35,270 nucleotides of DNA from Hymenobacter sp. (GTDB lineage: Bacteria > Bacteroidota > Bacteroidia > Cytophagales > Hymenobacteraceae), in assembly GCA_028288445.1 (NCBI GenBank), contig JAQBNT010000108.1, forward strand, positions 1-35,270, given 5' to 3'. Made by a program: the position numbers and the translations under genes. The notes beneath the pieces were generated by a model, which was given only the letters and a program-made list of their open reading frames with translations, had not been told where the DNA came from and did not search any database. Below, piece by piece: positions 23,651-30,453 of the stretch (its first letter is position 1; each line of letters starts with the position of its first letter).

Positions 23651-24721
23651 ATGTTGCCCAAACCAACAGCTTCCCCCTACGCGGCCGTTTTCATCGACTT
23701 CGAGAACGTCTATTACTTCCTGAAAAACCACTTTCACGACCCGCCCGACCTCAACGATATCTGCCTCGACATCGTGCGCACCCTGCGCGAGCAGCTCAGC
23801 AACAAGGGCCTCGACAGCTTAATCAGCTACGCCTACGCCGATTTTGAGCGGCTGGCCACCGCCCCCCAGGGCGCGCTGTACCTAATGGGCGTGAGCACCC
23901 GCAACGTGCTGGGCACCGACCATAAAAACGCCGCCGACATGCAGCTTTGCATCGACGCGCTGGAGGTGATGTACACCCGGCCCGACATCGGCACCTTCGT
24001 GCTCGTGGCCGGCGACCGCGACTACATCCCGGTATTGCAACACCTGCGCCGCCAGGCCCGGCAGGTGCTGGTGGCCGGCTTCCGCGAGTCCGTGTCCGGC
24101 GATTTGCTCCAGAACATCGGCTCCGCGCAGTTCATCGACGCCCGCGACCTGCTCTCGCTGGAGCGCGTGGAGCAGCTCGAAAAGCGCCGCACCGACCGGC
24201 AGCGCAGCATTGAGGAAAGCCGCCGCCTGCGCGAGCAGGGTTTGGCCGGCGTGCCCTCGGCCGCCGCGCTCGCCGCCCGCGCCGACAGCGGGAGTGAAGC
24301 CTTGGTGCTTGCGCCTAAGGTCGTGCCCGTGCCATCGGCCAGTGCCCCGCGGCCCATTGTGCCGGCCTTGGCACGGCCGTTTGTGGCGCGTGATGAGGTG
24401 CCCGAATTTGCCCCCACCCACCGCCTGGCCACCGACACCGAGCGCCGCACGCTGGCCTTCATGCTGGCCGAGTTTCAGAAGCTGGAGGCCAAGCAGCAGC
24501 GCCGCGTGACGGAGCTGTGGCTGGGCCCGTTTATGCGCCTGCTCACCGATGAGCTGCCCGAGCTGCCCGACTACGAGCGCCGCGACCAGCTCAACAAGCT
24601 GCGCGACGCCGGCACCATCCGCATCGAGAAGCGCGAGGGTGAGCCGCACCCGTTTTCCGTCATCGTGGTCAACTACAGCCACCCCGACGTGCAGGAACTC
24701 CACCCCGGCACCGAAAACTAG
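23651..24721 (+). CDS. NYN (PIN-like) domain protein with C-terminal LOTUS-like domain
   Basis: 356 residues from the ATG at 23651. The N-terminal NYN domain (~10-175) has the acidic set of LabA/DUF88 nucleases: Asp16 in FIDFENVYYFL, Asp96 in KNAADMQLCIDAL, and Asp122/Asp124 in LVAGDRDYIPVLQHLR. A charged helical linker (EQLEKRRTDRQRSIEESRRL) and a Pro/Ala-rich stretch follow. The C-terminal ~265-350 (FMLAEFQKLEAKQQRRVTEL, LPELPDYERRDQLNKLRDAG) fits an OST-HTH/LOTUS-type winged helix. Such architecture suggests an RNA endonuclease with an RNA-binding module. Bacterial roles are poorly known. Confidence 0.88.
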   Translation: MLPKPTASPYAAVFIDFENVYYFLKNHFHDPPDLNDICLDIVRTLREQLSNKGLDSLISYAYADFERLATAPQGALYLMGVSTRNVLGTDHKNAADMQLCIDALEVMYTRPDIGTFVLVAGDRDYIPVLQHLRRQARQVLVAGFRESVSGDLLQNIGSAQFIDARDLLSLERVEQLEKRRTDRQRSIEESRRLREQGLAGVPSAAALAARADSGSEALVLAPKVVPVPSASAPRPIVPALARPFVARDEVPEFAPTHRLATDTERRTLAFMLAEFQKLEAKQQRRVTELWLGPFMRLLTDELPELPDYERRDQLNKLRDAGTIRIEKREGEPHPFSVIVVNYSHPDVQELHPGTEN

Positions 24722-24734
24722 CCGCCCCGCCGGT

Positions 24735-24742
24735 TATCTTTG
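24735..24742 (+). promoter_or_regulatory. Bacteroidota -7 box TATCTTTG
   Basis: Exact TAnnTTTG match in the 105-nt gap before the 24827 gene; a transcript from here would have a leader of about 80 nt. No clear -33 box. Confidence 0.45.
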
Positions 24743-24826
24743 GCCGCCGAACGGCGCGTTGGCCCTTAGTCGCCGCAACCGTCTGGCCCGTTCCCGTTCG
24801 TTTTCACACCCCTATTTCTTCGTTTC

Positions 24827-25198
24827 ATGAGCTTTATCTCCGAAGCAGAATCCAGCATTCGCATGCTGTTCGACACCAACAACGCTGGCTTTCATGTGGA
24901 CCCCAGCAAGGGCCTCAGCCACCTCGAAAGCTGGATTCAGCACCTGCGCGGCATCGACCAGCCCGCCACCCGCCTTATGGTGACGGAGCTCGAAACCATG
25001 CGCACCCACATCAGCAACAACAACGCGGCTGGCATGGCCCAGACCTTCCAGAACCTCGGCGAGATGACGGCCAAAGCTGCTCTCACCACCCACAACTTCA
25101 GCGGCGAAGGTGACAAAGCCCGCGAGCTCAGCCAGAAGCTGATTTCGGCCGCCGGCAACCTGCGCCACATCGCTAACTCGCAGGTGGTGCAGCACTAG
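24827..25198 (+). CDS. Small helical hypothetical protein
   Basis: 123 residues from the ATG at 24827 (MSFISEAESSIRMLFDTNNA). No cysteine, no signal peptide, no membrane segment; predominantly helical with amphipathic stretches (LESWIQHLRGI, QTFQNLGEMTAKAALTTHNF, KARELSQKLISAAGNLRHIA). The open frame has good codon use, its own likely promoter and a palindrome after it. I do not recognise the family. A small cytoplasmic four-helix protein is a fair guess at structure only. Confidence 0.78.
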   Translation: MSFISEAESSIRMLFDTNNAGFHVDPSKGLSHLESWIQHLRGIDQPATRLMVTELETMRTHISNNNAAGMAQTFQNLGEMTAKAALTTHNFSGEGDKARELSQKLISAAGNLRHIANSQVVQH

Positions 25199-25259
25199 TT
25201 TGCGCTTGAGTTAAGTAGCTGTTTGGGTTGCTGGTCTGATGAGCGCAACCCAAAACCAG

Positions 25260-25367
25260 GAACGTCATGCTGAGCGCAGTCGAAGCATCTCTACCGCAAT
25301 AGTAAACCTCTTTCGATTGGGTTACTGCTGCGGTAGAGATGCTTCGACTTCGCTCAGCATGACGTTC
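25260..25367. repeat. Palindromic dispersed repeat (most regular copy)
   Basis: Arms 25260-25298 and 25329-25367, nearly perfect over 39 nt: GAACGTCATGCTGAGCGCAG, then CGAAGCATCTCTACCGCA (an extra T in AGTCGAAG). The right arm is followed by TTTTTGTTT on the plus strand, so it may terminate the small gene upstream. It lies between convergent genes. Confidence 0.9.
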
Positions 25368-25394
25368 TTTTTGTTTCTACCTCTGACCTGACCC

Positions 25395-27149
25395 CTAATA
25401 CCCCAGTGCCGTATCGTCGCCGCGCGGGTCGGCACCGCCTTCCAGCGTGCCATCGGGCAGGATGTGGATGATGTCGAGCCGGCCCCAGGGCAGGCGGGGG
25501 TTGAGGTGGTAGCCCCGGGCACGCAGCGTGTCCTGCGCGGCGGGCAGCAGTGCGCCGGCTTCCACGTCGACGATATCGGGCAGCCACTGGTGGTGCAGGC
25601 GCGGCGCAGTCACGACTTGCTGCGCGTTCAGACCGTAGTCGACAATGCCAAGAATGCTCTGCAATACGCTGGTGATGATGGTGCTGCCACCGGGCGTGCC
25701 CGTCACCAGCGCCACTTTGCCGTTGCGGGTGAGGATGGTGGGCGTCATGCTGCTGAGCATGCGCTTGCCGGGCGCGATGGCGTTGGCGGTGCCGCCCACC
25801 AGGCCGTAAGCGTTGGGCACGCCGGCCTTGGCCGAGAAGTCGTCCATCTCATTATTGAGCAGAAAACCGGCCCCGGGCACTACTACTTTGCTGCCGTACG
25901 CCCCGTTGAGGGTAGTGGTGCAGCTCACGGCGTTGCCAAGAGCATCGACGATGCTGTAGTGGCTGGTTTCGTCGCTCTCGTAGCCGGGCAGCTTGGCCCC
26001 GGCGGCCACGGCGGCGCTGGCGGTGGCGCGGCCCTTGGGGCGCATGGAAGCGGCCCGCTGGCGGTTGTAGTCCACATCGAGCAGCTTTTGGGTGGGCACG
26101 AAGCCGAAGTCTGGGTCGCCGAGGTAGGTGGCGCGGTCGGCATACACGCGCCGCTCCGCCTCCGTGATATAATGCACGGCCAGGGGGGTGTGGTAGCCGG
26201 CCTGGGCCAGGTCTACGGGCTCCAGCATTTGCAGCATTTGGAGCAGGGCCACGCCGCCCGAGCTGGGCGGCGGCATGGTAATCACGTCGTAGTCGCGGTA
26301 GTGGCCGCGCAGGGGCTCGCGCCACTTGGCCTTGTAGGTGTCGAGGTCGGCCTGGCTCACGAGGCCGCCGCCGCGCTTCATCTCGCTGAGCAGCAGGCGG
26401 GCGGTTTCGCCCTTGTAGAAGCCGGCGCGGCCCTGGTCGCGGATGCGGGTGAGGGTGCGGGCCAGCTCGGGCAGGCGCAGGGTGTCGCCGGGCTGCCAGT
26501 CGCCGCCGCCGGGGCGCAGGTAGGCCGGCGGGTTGCCGGGGTTGTACTTCTGGAAATCGGCGCGGGTGCGGTTGAGGCCGGCGGCCTCTTTGGCGGTGAG
26601 CGGGAAGCCCCGGGTGGCCAGCGCCACGGCCGGCTGCACCAGCGTGGCCCACGAGAGCTTGCCCAGCTGCTTGTGCAGCGTCACCATGCCGGCCACGGTG
26701 CCGGGCGTGCCCACGGCCAACGGGCCGGCGGTGCTCAGGTTGGGCACCACGTTGCCCTGCTTATCGAGGTACATATCCCGCGTGGCCCCGGCCGGGGCGG
26801 TTTCGCGGAAGTCGAGGGAGCCGGCCGAGCCGTTGCGGTCGCGGTAGAGCAGGAAGCCGCCGCCGCCGATGTTGCCGGCCACGGGCAATGCCACGGCCAG
26901 GGCAAACTGCACGGCCACGGCCGCGTCGTAGGCATTGCCGCCGCGCTGCAGAATCTGGGTGCCGATTCTGGAGGCTTCGGGGTGGGCCGACACCACCATG
27001 GCGTAGCGGGCCAGCTTGGGCGCGGCGGCCTTGGGCGGCGGCGTGCCCAATGACCCTTCGAAGGCCCGCGAGGTGGACGTGACCGGGCGCTCGGCCGAGC
27101 AGGCCAGCAGCAGCGCCAGCGGAATGGTCAGGAGACGGTATCTCATCAT
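25395..27149 (-). CDS. ggt: Gamma-glutamyltransferase lipoprotein
   Basis: 584 residues if the ATG at 27149 is used, 583 from the adjacent ATG at 27146 (MRYRLLTIPLALLLACSAE). An in-frame start at 27167 is also open but adds only a few residues before the signal. The lipobox LLAC predicts membrane anchoring. Family marks: SRIGTQILQRGGNAYDAAVA, VAGNIGGGGFLLYRD, and the processing site DE-TSHYSIVD. There the Thr (about residue 394) becomes the N-terminal nucleophile of the small subunit after self-cleavage. LNGAYGSKVVVPGAGFLLNN and the C-terminal GTPGGSTIITSVLQ complete the fold. It cleaves gamma-glutamyl bonds, mainly of glutathione, in the periplasm. Confidence 0.94.
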   Translation of the reverse strand: MMRYRLLTIPLALLLACSAERPVTSTSRAFEGSLGTPPPKAAAPKLARYAMVVSAHPEASRIGTQILQRGGNAYDAAVAVQFALAVALPVAGNIGGGGFLLYRDRNGSAGSLDFRETAPAGATRDMYLDKQGNVVPNLSTAGPLAVGTPGTVAGMVTLHKQLGKLSWATLVQPAVALATRGFPLTAKEAAGLNRTRADFQKYNPGNPPAYLRPGGGDWQPGDTLRLPELARTLTRIRDQGRAGFYKGETARLLLSEMKRGGGLVSQADLDTYKAKWREPLRGHYRDYDVITMPPPSSGGVALLQMLQMLEPVDLAQAGYHTPLAVHYITEAERRVYADRATYLGDPDFGFVPTQKLLDVDYNRQRAASMRPKGRATASAAVAAGAKLPGYESDETSHYSIVDALGNAVSCTTTLNGAYGSKVVVPGAGFLLNNEMDDFSAKAGVPNAYGLVGGTANAIAPGKRMLSSMTPTILTRNGKVALVTGTPGGSTIITSVLQSILGIVDYGLNAQQVVTAPRLHHQWLPDIVDVEAGALLPAAQDTLRARGYHLNPRLPWGRLDIIHILPDGTLEGGADPRGDDTALGY

Positions 27150-27235
27150 TGGGCAAAATAACGCCACGATTCAGCGGATTGCTATTGCAGGGGCCAAATT
27201 GCCGGTCAGTCCGTGTAAATTGCCGTTGAGCTACT

Positions 27236-27273
27236 GCCACTGCCGGGCCGGCAGTGGCGGCGCGTTACATTTG
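27236..27273 (+). promoter_or_regulatory. glgB promoter with adjoining 11-bp palindrome
   Basis: TACATTTG at 27266-27273 matches the Bacteroidota -7 box and lies 19 nt before the ATG. Just upstream, arms GCCACTGCCGG (27236-27246) and its exact complement (27248-27258) flank a single base. The palindrome sits where the -33 region should be, so a repressor or activator dimer site is plausible; a stem formed in RNA is less likely because it precedes the expected start of transcription. Confidence 0.5.
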
Positions 27274-27292
27274 GCCCAAACCTCCCCGCATC

Positions 27293-29341
27293 ATGGCTAC
27301 GTCGAAACCCACCGCATCCGCCGCCCCCAGGGCCCGCCGCCCGGCCCCGCTCGCCCTCGTGAAGAACGACGCCTGGCTCGCGCCCTTCGAGCCGGTGCTG
27401 CGCCAGCGCCAGGCCCGCCTGCAAGCCCGCCTGGCCGAAATCGAGCAATACCACGGCTCCCTGCTGAACTACGCCACCGCCCACCAGCAGCTGGGCCTGA
27501 ACCACGACGCCGGGCGCGGCGGCTGGGTGTACCGCGAGTGGGCTCCGGGAGCCGATTATCTGTCGCTGGTCGGCGATTTCAACGGCTGGGACCGGGGAGC
27601 CAACCCGCTCCAGAAGCTGGATTTCGGGGTGTGGGAAGTGTTTCTGCCCGATGCCGAGTACGACCAGCGCCTCGCCCACGGCAGCCGCTTCAAGGTGCAC
27701 GTAGCCGCCAACGGCCAGGGCAAGGACCGCCTGCCCGCCACCCTGCGCCGCGCCGTGCAGGACGAGCAGACCAAGGACTTCGCCGGCCAAATCTGGCGGC
27801 CCGAAACCGAGTTCCGCTGGACCGACCAGAAGTTCCGGCCCGCTGCCGCCGTAGCCGAGCCGCTCATCTATGAGGCCCATGTGGGCATGGCCACCGAGGA
27901 AAGCCGCGTAGGCACCTACCGCGAATTCGCCGAAAACATCCTGCCCCGCATCGAGGCCGACGGCTACAACACCGTGCAGCTCATGGCCGTGATGGAGCAC
28001 CCGTACTACGGCTCCTTCGGCTACCACGTCGCCAATCTGTTTGCCGCCAGCTCCCGCTTCGGCACCCCCGAGGACCTGAAGTTTCTCATCGACGAAGCCC
28101 ACCGGCGCGGCATCGCGGTGCTGCTCGACATCGTGCACTCCCACGCCGTGAAGAACGAGGCCGAGGGACTGGCCGATTTCGACGGCTCCGGCAACCTCTA
28201 CTTCCACAAAGGCGAGCGCGGCAACCACCCCGGCTGGGACAGCAAGCTCTTCGACTACGGCCGGCCCGAGGTGCAGCAGTTCCTGCTCAGCAACCTGCGC
28301 TTCTGGCTCGAAGAATTCCACTTCGACGGCTTCCGCTTCGATGGGGTGACCAGCATGCTCTACCACCACCACGGCGAGGGCGTGGCCTTCGTGGGCTACG
28401 ACAACTATTTCGGCGAGGCTGCTGATGAGGACGCCATTCTCTACCTCCAGCTGGCCACTACGCTGGCCCACGAGTTCAAGAAGGGCAGCATCCTGGTGGC
28501 CGAGGACATGAGCGGCCTGCCCGGCCTGTGCCGGCCCATCAAGGAGGGCGGCGTGGGCTTCGACTACCGCCTGGCCATGGGCATCCCGGACTACTGGATT
28601 AAGCTCCTCAAGCACACCCCCGACGAAGCCTGGCCCCTCGGCGACCTCTGGTACACCCTCACCAACCGCCGCGCCGGCGAGAAAACCATTGCCTACGCCG
28701 AAAGCCACGACCAGGCCCTGGTGGGCGACAAAACCCTGCTGCACTGGCTCATTGATGCCGGCATCTACACCCACATGCACGCCGCCGACCCCGACCCCAA
28801 CGCGGCGCGGGGCGTGGCGCTGCACAAGCTCATCCGGCTGGTCACGCTGGCCACCGGCGGCGAGGGCTACCTCACCTTCATCGGCAACGAGTTTGGGCAC
28901 CCGGAGTGGGTCGATTTCCCCCGCCAGGGCAACGACTGGAGCTACCACTTCGCCCGCCGCCAGTGGAGCCTCGGCGACAACCCCGACCTGAAATACCACC
29001 AGCTCGGCGAGTTCGACAAAGCCATGATTCACCTGGCCAAGGCCCGCCACCTGCTGGGGGCCGGCCCGGCGGTGCTCTTGAAGCACGACGAGGAAAACAA
29101 GGTGCTGGTGTTTGAGCGCGCCGGCCTGGTGTTCATCGTCAACTTCCACGTCGAAAAGAGCCTGACCGACTACCGTTTCTGGGTGACGCAGGAGGGCAAG
29201 TACCGGGTGGTGCTGTCGTCGGACAACAGCCGCTTCGGGGGCTTCGACCGGCCCGATGAGGGCTACGAGTACGAGACGTATGAGCACCAGCTCAGTCTGT
29301 ACGTGCCGAGCCGGGTGGCGCTGGTGCTGGCCCGCGCCTGA
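27293..29341 (+). CDS. glgB: 1,4-alpha-glucan branching enzyme, eukaryotic-like (GH13_8 type)
   Basis: 682 residues from the ATG at 27293 (MATSKPTASAAPRARRPAPL). The GTG at 27254 would start upstream of the promoter box. The N-terminal CBM48 (VYREWAPGADYLSLVGDFNG) is followed by a GH13 barrel with Asp350 (FDGFRFDGVTSM), Glu404 (LVAEDMSG) and Asp473 (AESHDQALVG), then an all-beta C-terminal domain. The stretches FRFDGVTSMLYHHHGEG and DEDAILYLQLA, and the overall order, follow the branching enzymes of animals and plants more than E. coli GlgB. It makes alpha-1,6 branches in glycogen. No other glg gene is adjacent. The two GH13 genes at 15-20 kb may act on its product. Confidence 0.95.
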   Translation: MATSKPTASAAPRARRPAPLALVKNDAWLAPFEPVLRQRQARLQARLAEIEQYHGSLLNYATAHQQLGLNHDAGRGGWVYREWAPGADYLSLVGDFNGWDRGANPLQKLDFGVWEVFLPDAEYDQRLAHGSRFKVHVAANGQGKDRLPATLRRAVQDEQTKDFAGQIWRPETEFRWTDQKFRPAAAVAEPLIYEAHVGMATEESRVGTYREFAENILPRIEADGYNTVQLMAVMEHPYYGSFGYHVANLFAASSRFGTPEDLKFLIDEAHRRGIAVLLDIVHSHAVKNEAEGLADFDGSGNLYFHKGERGNHPGWDSKLFDYGRPEVQQFLLSNLRFWLEEFHFDGFRFDGVTSMLYHHHGEGVAFVGYDNYFGEAADEDAILYLQLATTLAHEFKKGSILVAEDMSGLPGLCRPIKEGGVGFDYRLAMGIPDYWIKLLKHTPDEAWPLGDLWYTLTNRRAGEKTIAYAESHDQALVGDKTLLHWLIDAGIYTHMHAADPDPNAARGVALHKLIRLVTLATGGEGYLTFIGNEFGHPEWVDFPRQGNDWSYHFARRQWSLGDNPDLKYHQLGEFDKAMIHLAKARHLLGAGPAVLLKHDEENKVLVFERAGLVFIVNFHVEKSLTDYRFWVTQEGKYRVVLSSDNSRFGGFDRPDEGYEYETYEHQLSLYVPSRVALVLARA

Positions 29342-29352
29342 GCGGTCCCGAG

Positions 29353-29402
29353 CCGGGCACAGCCCTGCCGGGCACAGCCCTGCCGGGTACGACCCTGCCG
29401 GG
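29353..29402 (+). repeat. 15-bp tandem repeat downstream of glgB
   Basis: Three units (CCGGGCACAGCCCTG twice, then CCGGGTACGACCCTG) plus CCGGG. They lie just after the glgB stop, not in any gene I accept, though one frame would read AGHSPAGHSPAGYDPAG. The reverse complement of the same unit occurs at 29683-29735 in the XRE gene. Confidence 0.85.
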
Positions 29403-29438
29403 ACCGCCGCGCGGGGGGCTGCTCGGTTCCACTGCTAT

Positions 29439-29474
29439 AAAAGGCCACTCCGGCGCTTCGGGGTGGCCTTTTTT
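29439..29474. terminator. Terminator between glgB and the XRE gene
   Basis: AAAAGGCCACTCCG (29439-29452), 6-nt loop, CGGGGTGGCCTTTTTT. One T/G wobble in a 14-bp stem. Good U-tract on the plus strand and A-run on the left, so it serves both convergent genes. Confidence 0.88.
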
Positions 29475-29484
29475 GATGCAGGAC

Positions 29485-30201
29485 CTAATGCTGTGTTGCG
29501 CCGCTGAGCGCGGCCACCAGGGCCTGAATCTCGGCATCGATCCCCGTCAGGCGGGCGCGGGTCAGGGCCAGGGCCGCCGGGGGCAGGGGCTCGGGGGTGG
29601 CAGCCAGGCGCAGGGCCAGCCCCGCCAGCCAGTGGGTGTCGCGGGCCGCATCGGGGGTGGCCAAGGGGTAGGGGGGCAGCGGCCCGGCAGGGTCGTGCCC
29701 GGCAGGGTCGTACCCGGCAGGGTCGTACCCGGCAGCCAGCCAGTCGGGCCGGGGCAGGGGGGCGGCCAGCGCCGGCCCCAATACCTGTACCGCCCACCGC
29801 CGCCGCTGGTGCCGGGCCTGGCCGGGCGCGTGCCGGGCGCTTAGCTCATGGGCCAGGCGGGTGCGCAGCCAGCGGCAGCGGGCCAGCCGCTGCCGCAAAG
29901 GAGCCAGCGCATCGGGGCCGGCCGGGGCGGCGGGGGCATTGGCTTCGGCTGCCGCAACTGCTTCGTCGGCTTCGTCGAAGGTGGGCGCGGGCGGCCCCAG
30001 GCCGTCGGGCGGGGGCAGCTGGCGGGCCAGCACCTGGAGGCGCTGGTCGGGGCCGGGGCCCAGGTTTTTGCGGCCGGCCTCTACCAGGGCCAGCTGCGGC
30101 CGGCTCACGCCCACGAAGGCGGCCAGCTCGGCCTGGCTCAGGCCAAAGTGCGCCCGCACGGCGGCGGCCAGGGTGTTGGAAGGGAAGGCACGGCGCGACA
30201 T
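29485..30201 (-). CDS. XRE-family helix-turn-helix regulator with AGYDP repeats
   Basis: 238 residues from the ATG at 30201 (MSRRAFPSNTLAAAVRAHFG). The upstream open frame to 30276 would run over the inverted repeats and is rejected. HTH_3/XRE domain at ~8-65: LAAAVRAHFGLSQAELAAFV then GVSRPQLALVEAGRKN. The rest is alanine/proline-rich and helical (LRQRLARCRWLRTRLAHELS) with no known ligand domain. Residues ~156-173 are AGYDPAGYDPAGHDPAG, encoded by the 15-bp repeat at 29683-29735. The final helix LTRARLTGIDAEIQALVAAL may mediate oligomerisation. Paired inverted repeats upstream (30237-30328) suggest it represses itself. Not next to a toxin or phage gene. Confidence 0.85.
   Translation of the reverse strand: MSRRAFPSNTLAAAVRAHFGLSQAELAAFVGVSRPQLALVEAGRKNLGPGPDQRLQVLARQLPPPDGLGPPAPTFDEADEAVAAAEANAPAAPAGPDALAPLRQRLARCRWLRTRLAHELSARHAPGQARHQRRRWAVQVLGPALAAPLPRPDWLAAGYDPAGYDPAGHDPAGPLPPYPLATPDAARDTHWLAGLALRLAATPEPLPPAALALTRARLTGIDAEIQALVAALSGATQH
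29683..29735 (-). repeat. 15-bp tandem repeat inside the XRE gene
   Basis: Three units of CCCGGCAGGGTCGTR plus CCCGGCAG on the plus strand, coding AGYDP/AGHDP on the minus strand. Inverted relative to the copies at 29353-29402, about 280 nt away. Confidence 0.88.
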
Positions 30202-30236
30202 GGCGGTGGGGAGGGCGCGACAGGAGCCCGACCGTC

Positions 30237-30328
30237 GGGCTACATTCAACGCAAAATATAAACGAATGTAGCCCAACGCCCGCCCCCGGCGTGGCTACAT
30301 TCAATTTATTTATTTTTGGAATGTAGCC
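30237..30328 (-). promoter_or_regulatory. Two equally spaced inverted repeats upstream of the XRE gene
   Basis: Site 1: GGGCTACATTC (30237-30247), 16 nt, GAATGTAGCCC (30264-30274). Site 2: GGCTACATTC (30293-30302), 16 nt, GAATGTAGCC (30319-30328). Both spacers are AT-rich and 16 nt long; centres are 55 nt apart. Site 1 contains TATATTTTG on the minus strand, near the -7 consensus but with three rather than two bases between TA and TTTG. The likely role is as operators for the XRE protein itself; alternatively the sites form stem-loops in the leader. Confidence 0.7.
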
Positions 30329-30393
30329 TAGTGGATAGGGGCGGGCGCTGGCCCCGGTCCTCCACTGCCCCGCGCAGCTGGCCGGCATAAAAG

Positions 30394-30422
30394 AAGCCCG
30401 CCCTGCAACGCAGGGCGGGCTT
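30394..30422 (-). terminator. Terminator after the T9SS cargo operon
   Basis: Perfect 13-bp stem AAGCCCGCCCTGC, loop AAC, GCAGGGCGGGCTT. On the minus strand it is followed by CTTTTATG, fitting termination of the operon that ends at 30454. Confidence 0.88.
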
Positions 30423-30453
30423 GCTTGCCAGTGGCCGCCGCGCCGCGGGCGGG

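Noticed and set aside
25464..27053. A 529-residue plus-strand frame opposite ggt
   Set aside because: Gly/His/Val/Ala-rich antisense shadow of a well supported gamma-glutamyltransferase.
27206..29287. A 693-residue minus-strand frame opposite glgB
   Set aside because: Antisense shadow; the plus strand encodes a complete branching enzyme with all catalytic residues.
29256..29507. An 83-residue plus-strand frame with AGHSPAGHSPAGYDPAG
   Set aside because: It starts inside glgB in another frame and crosses the terminator at 29439; the peptide repeat comes from the 15-bp DNA repeat.
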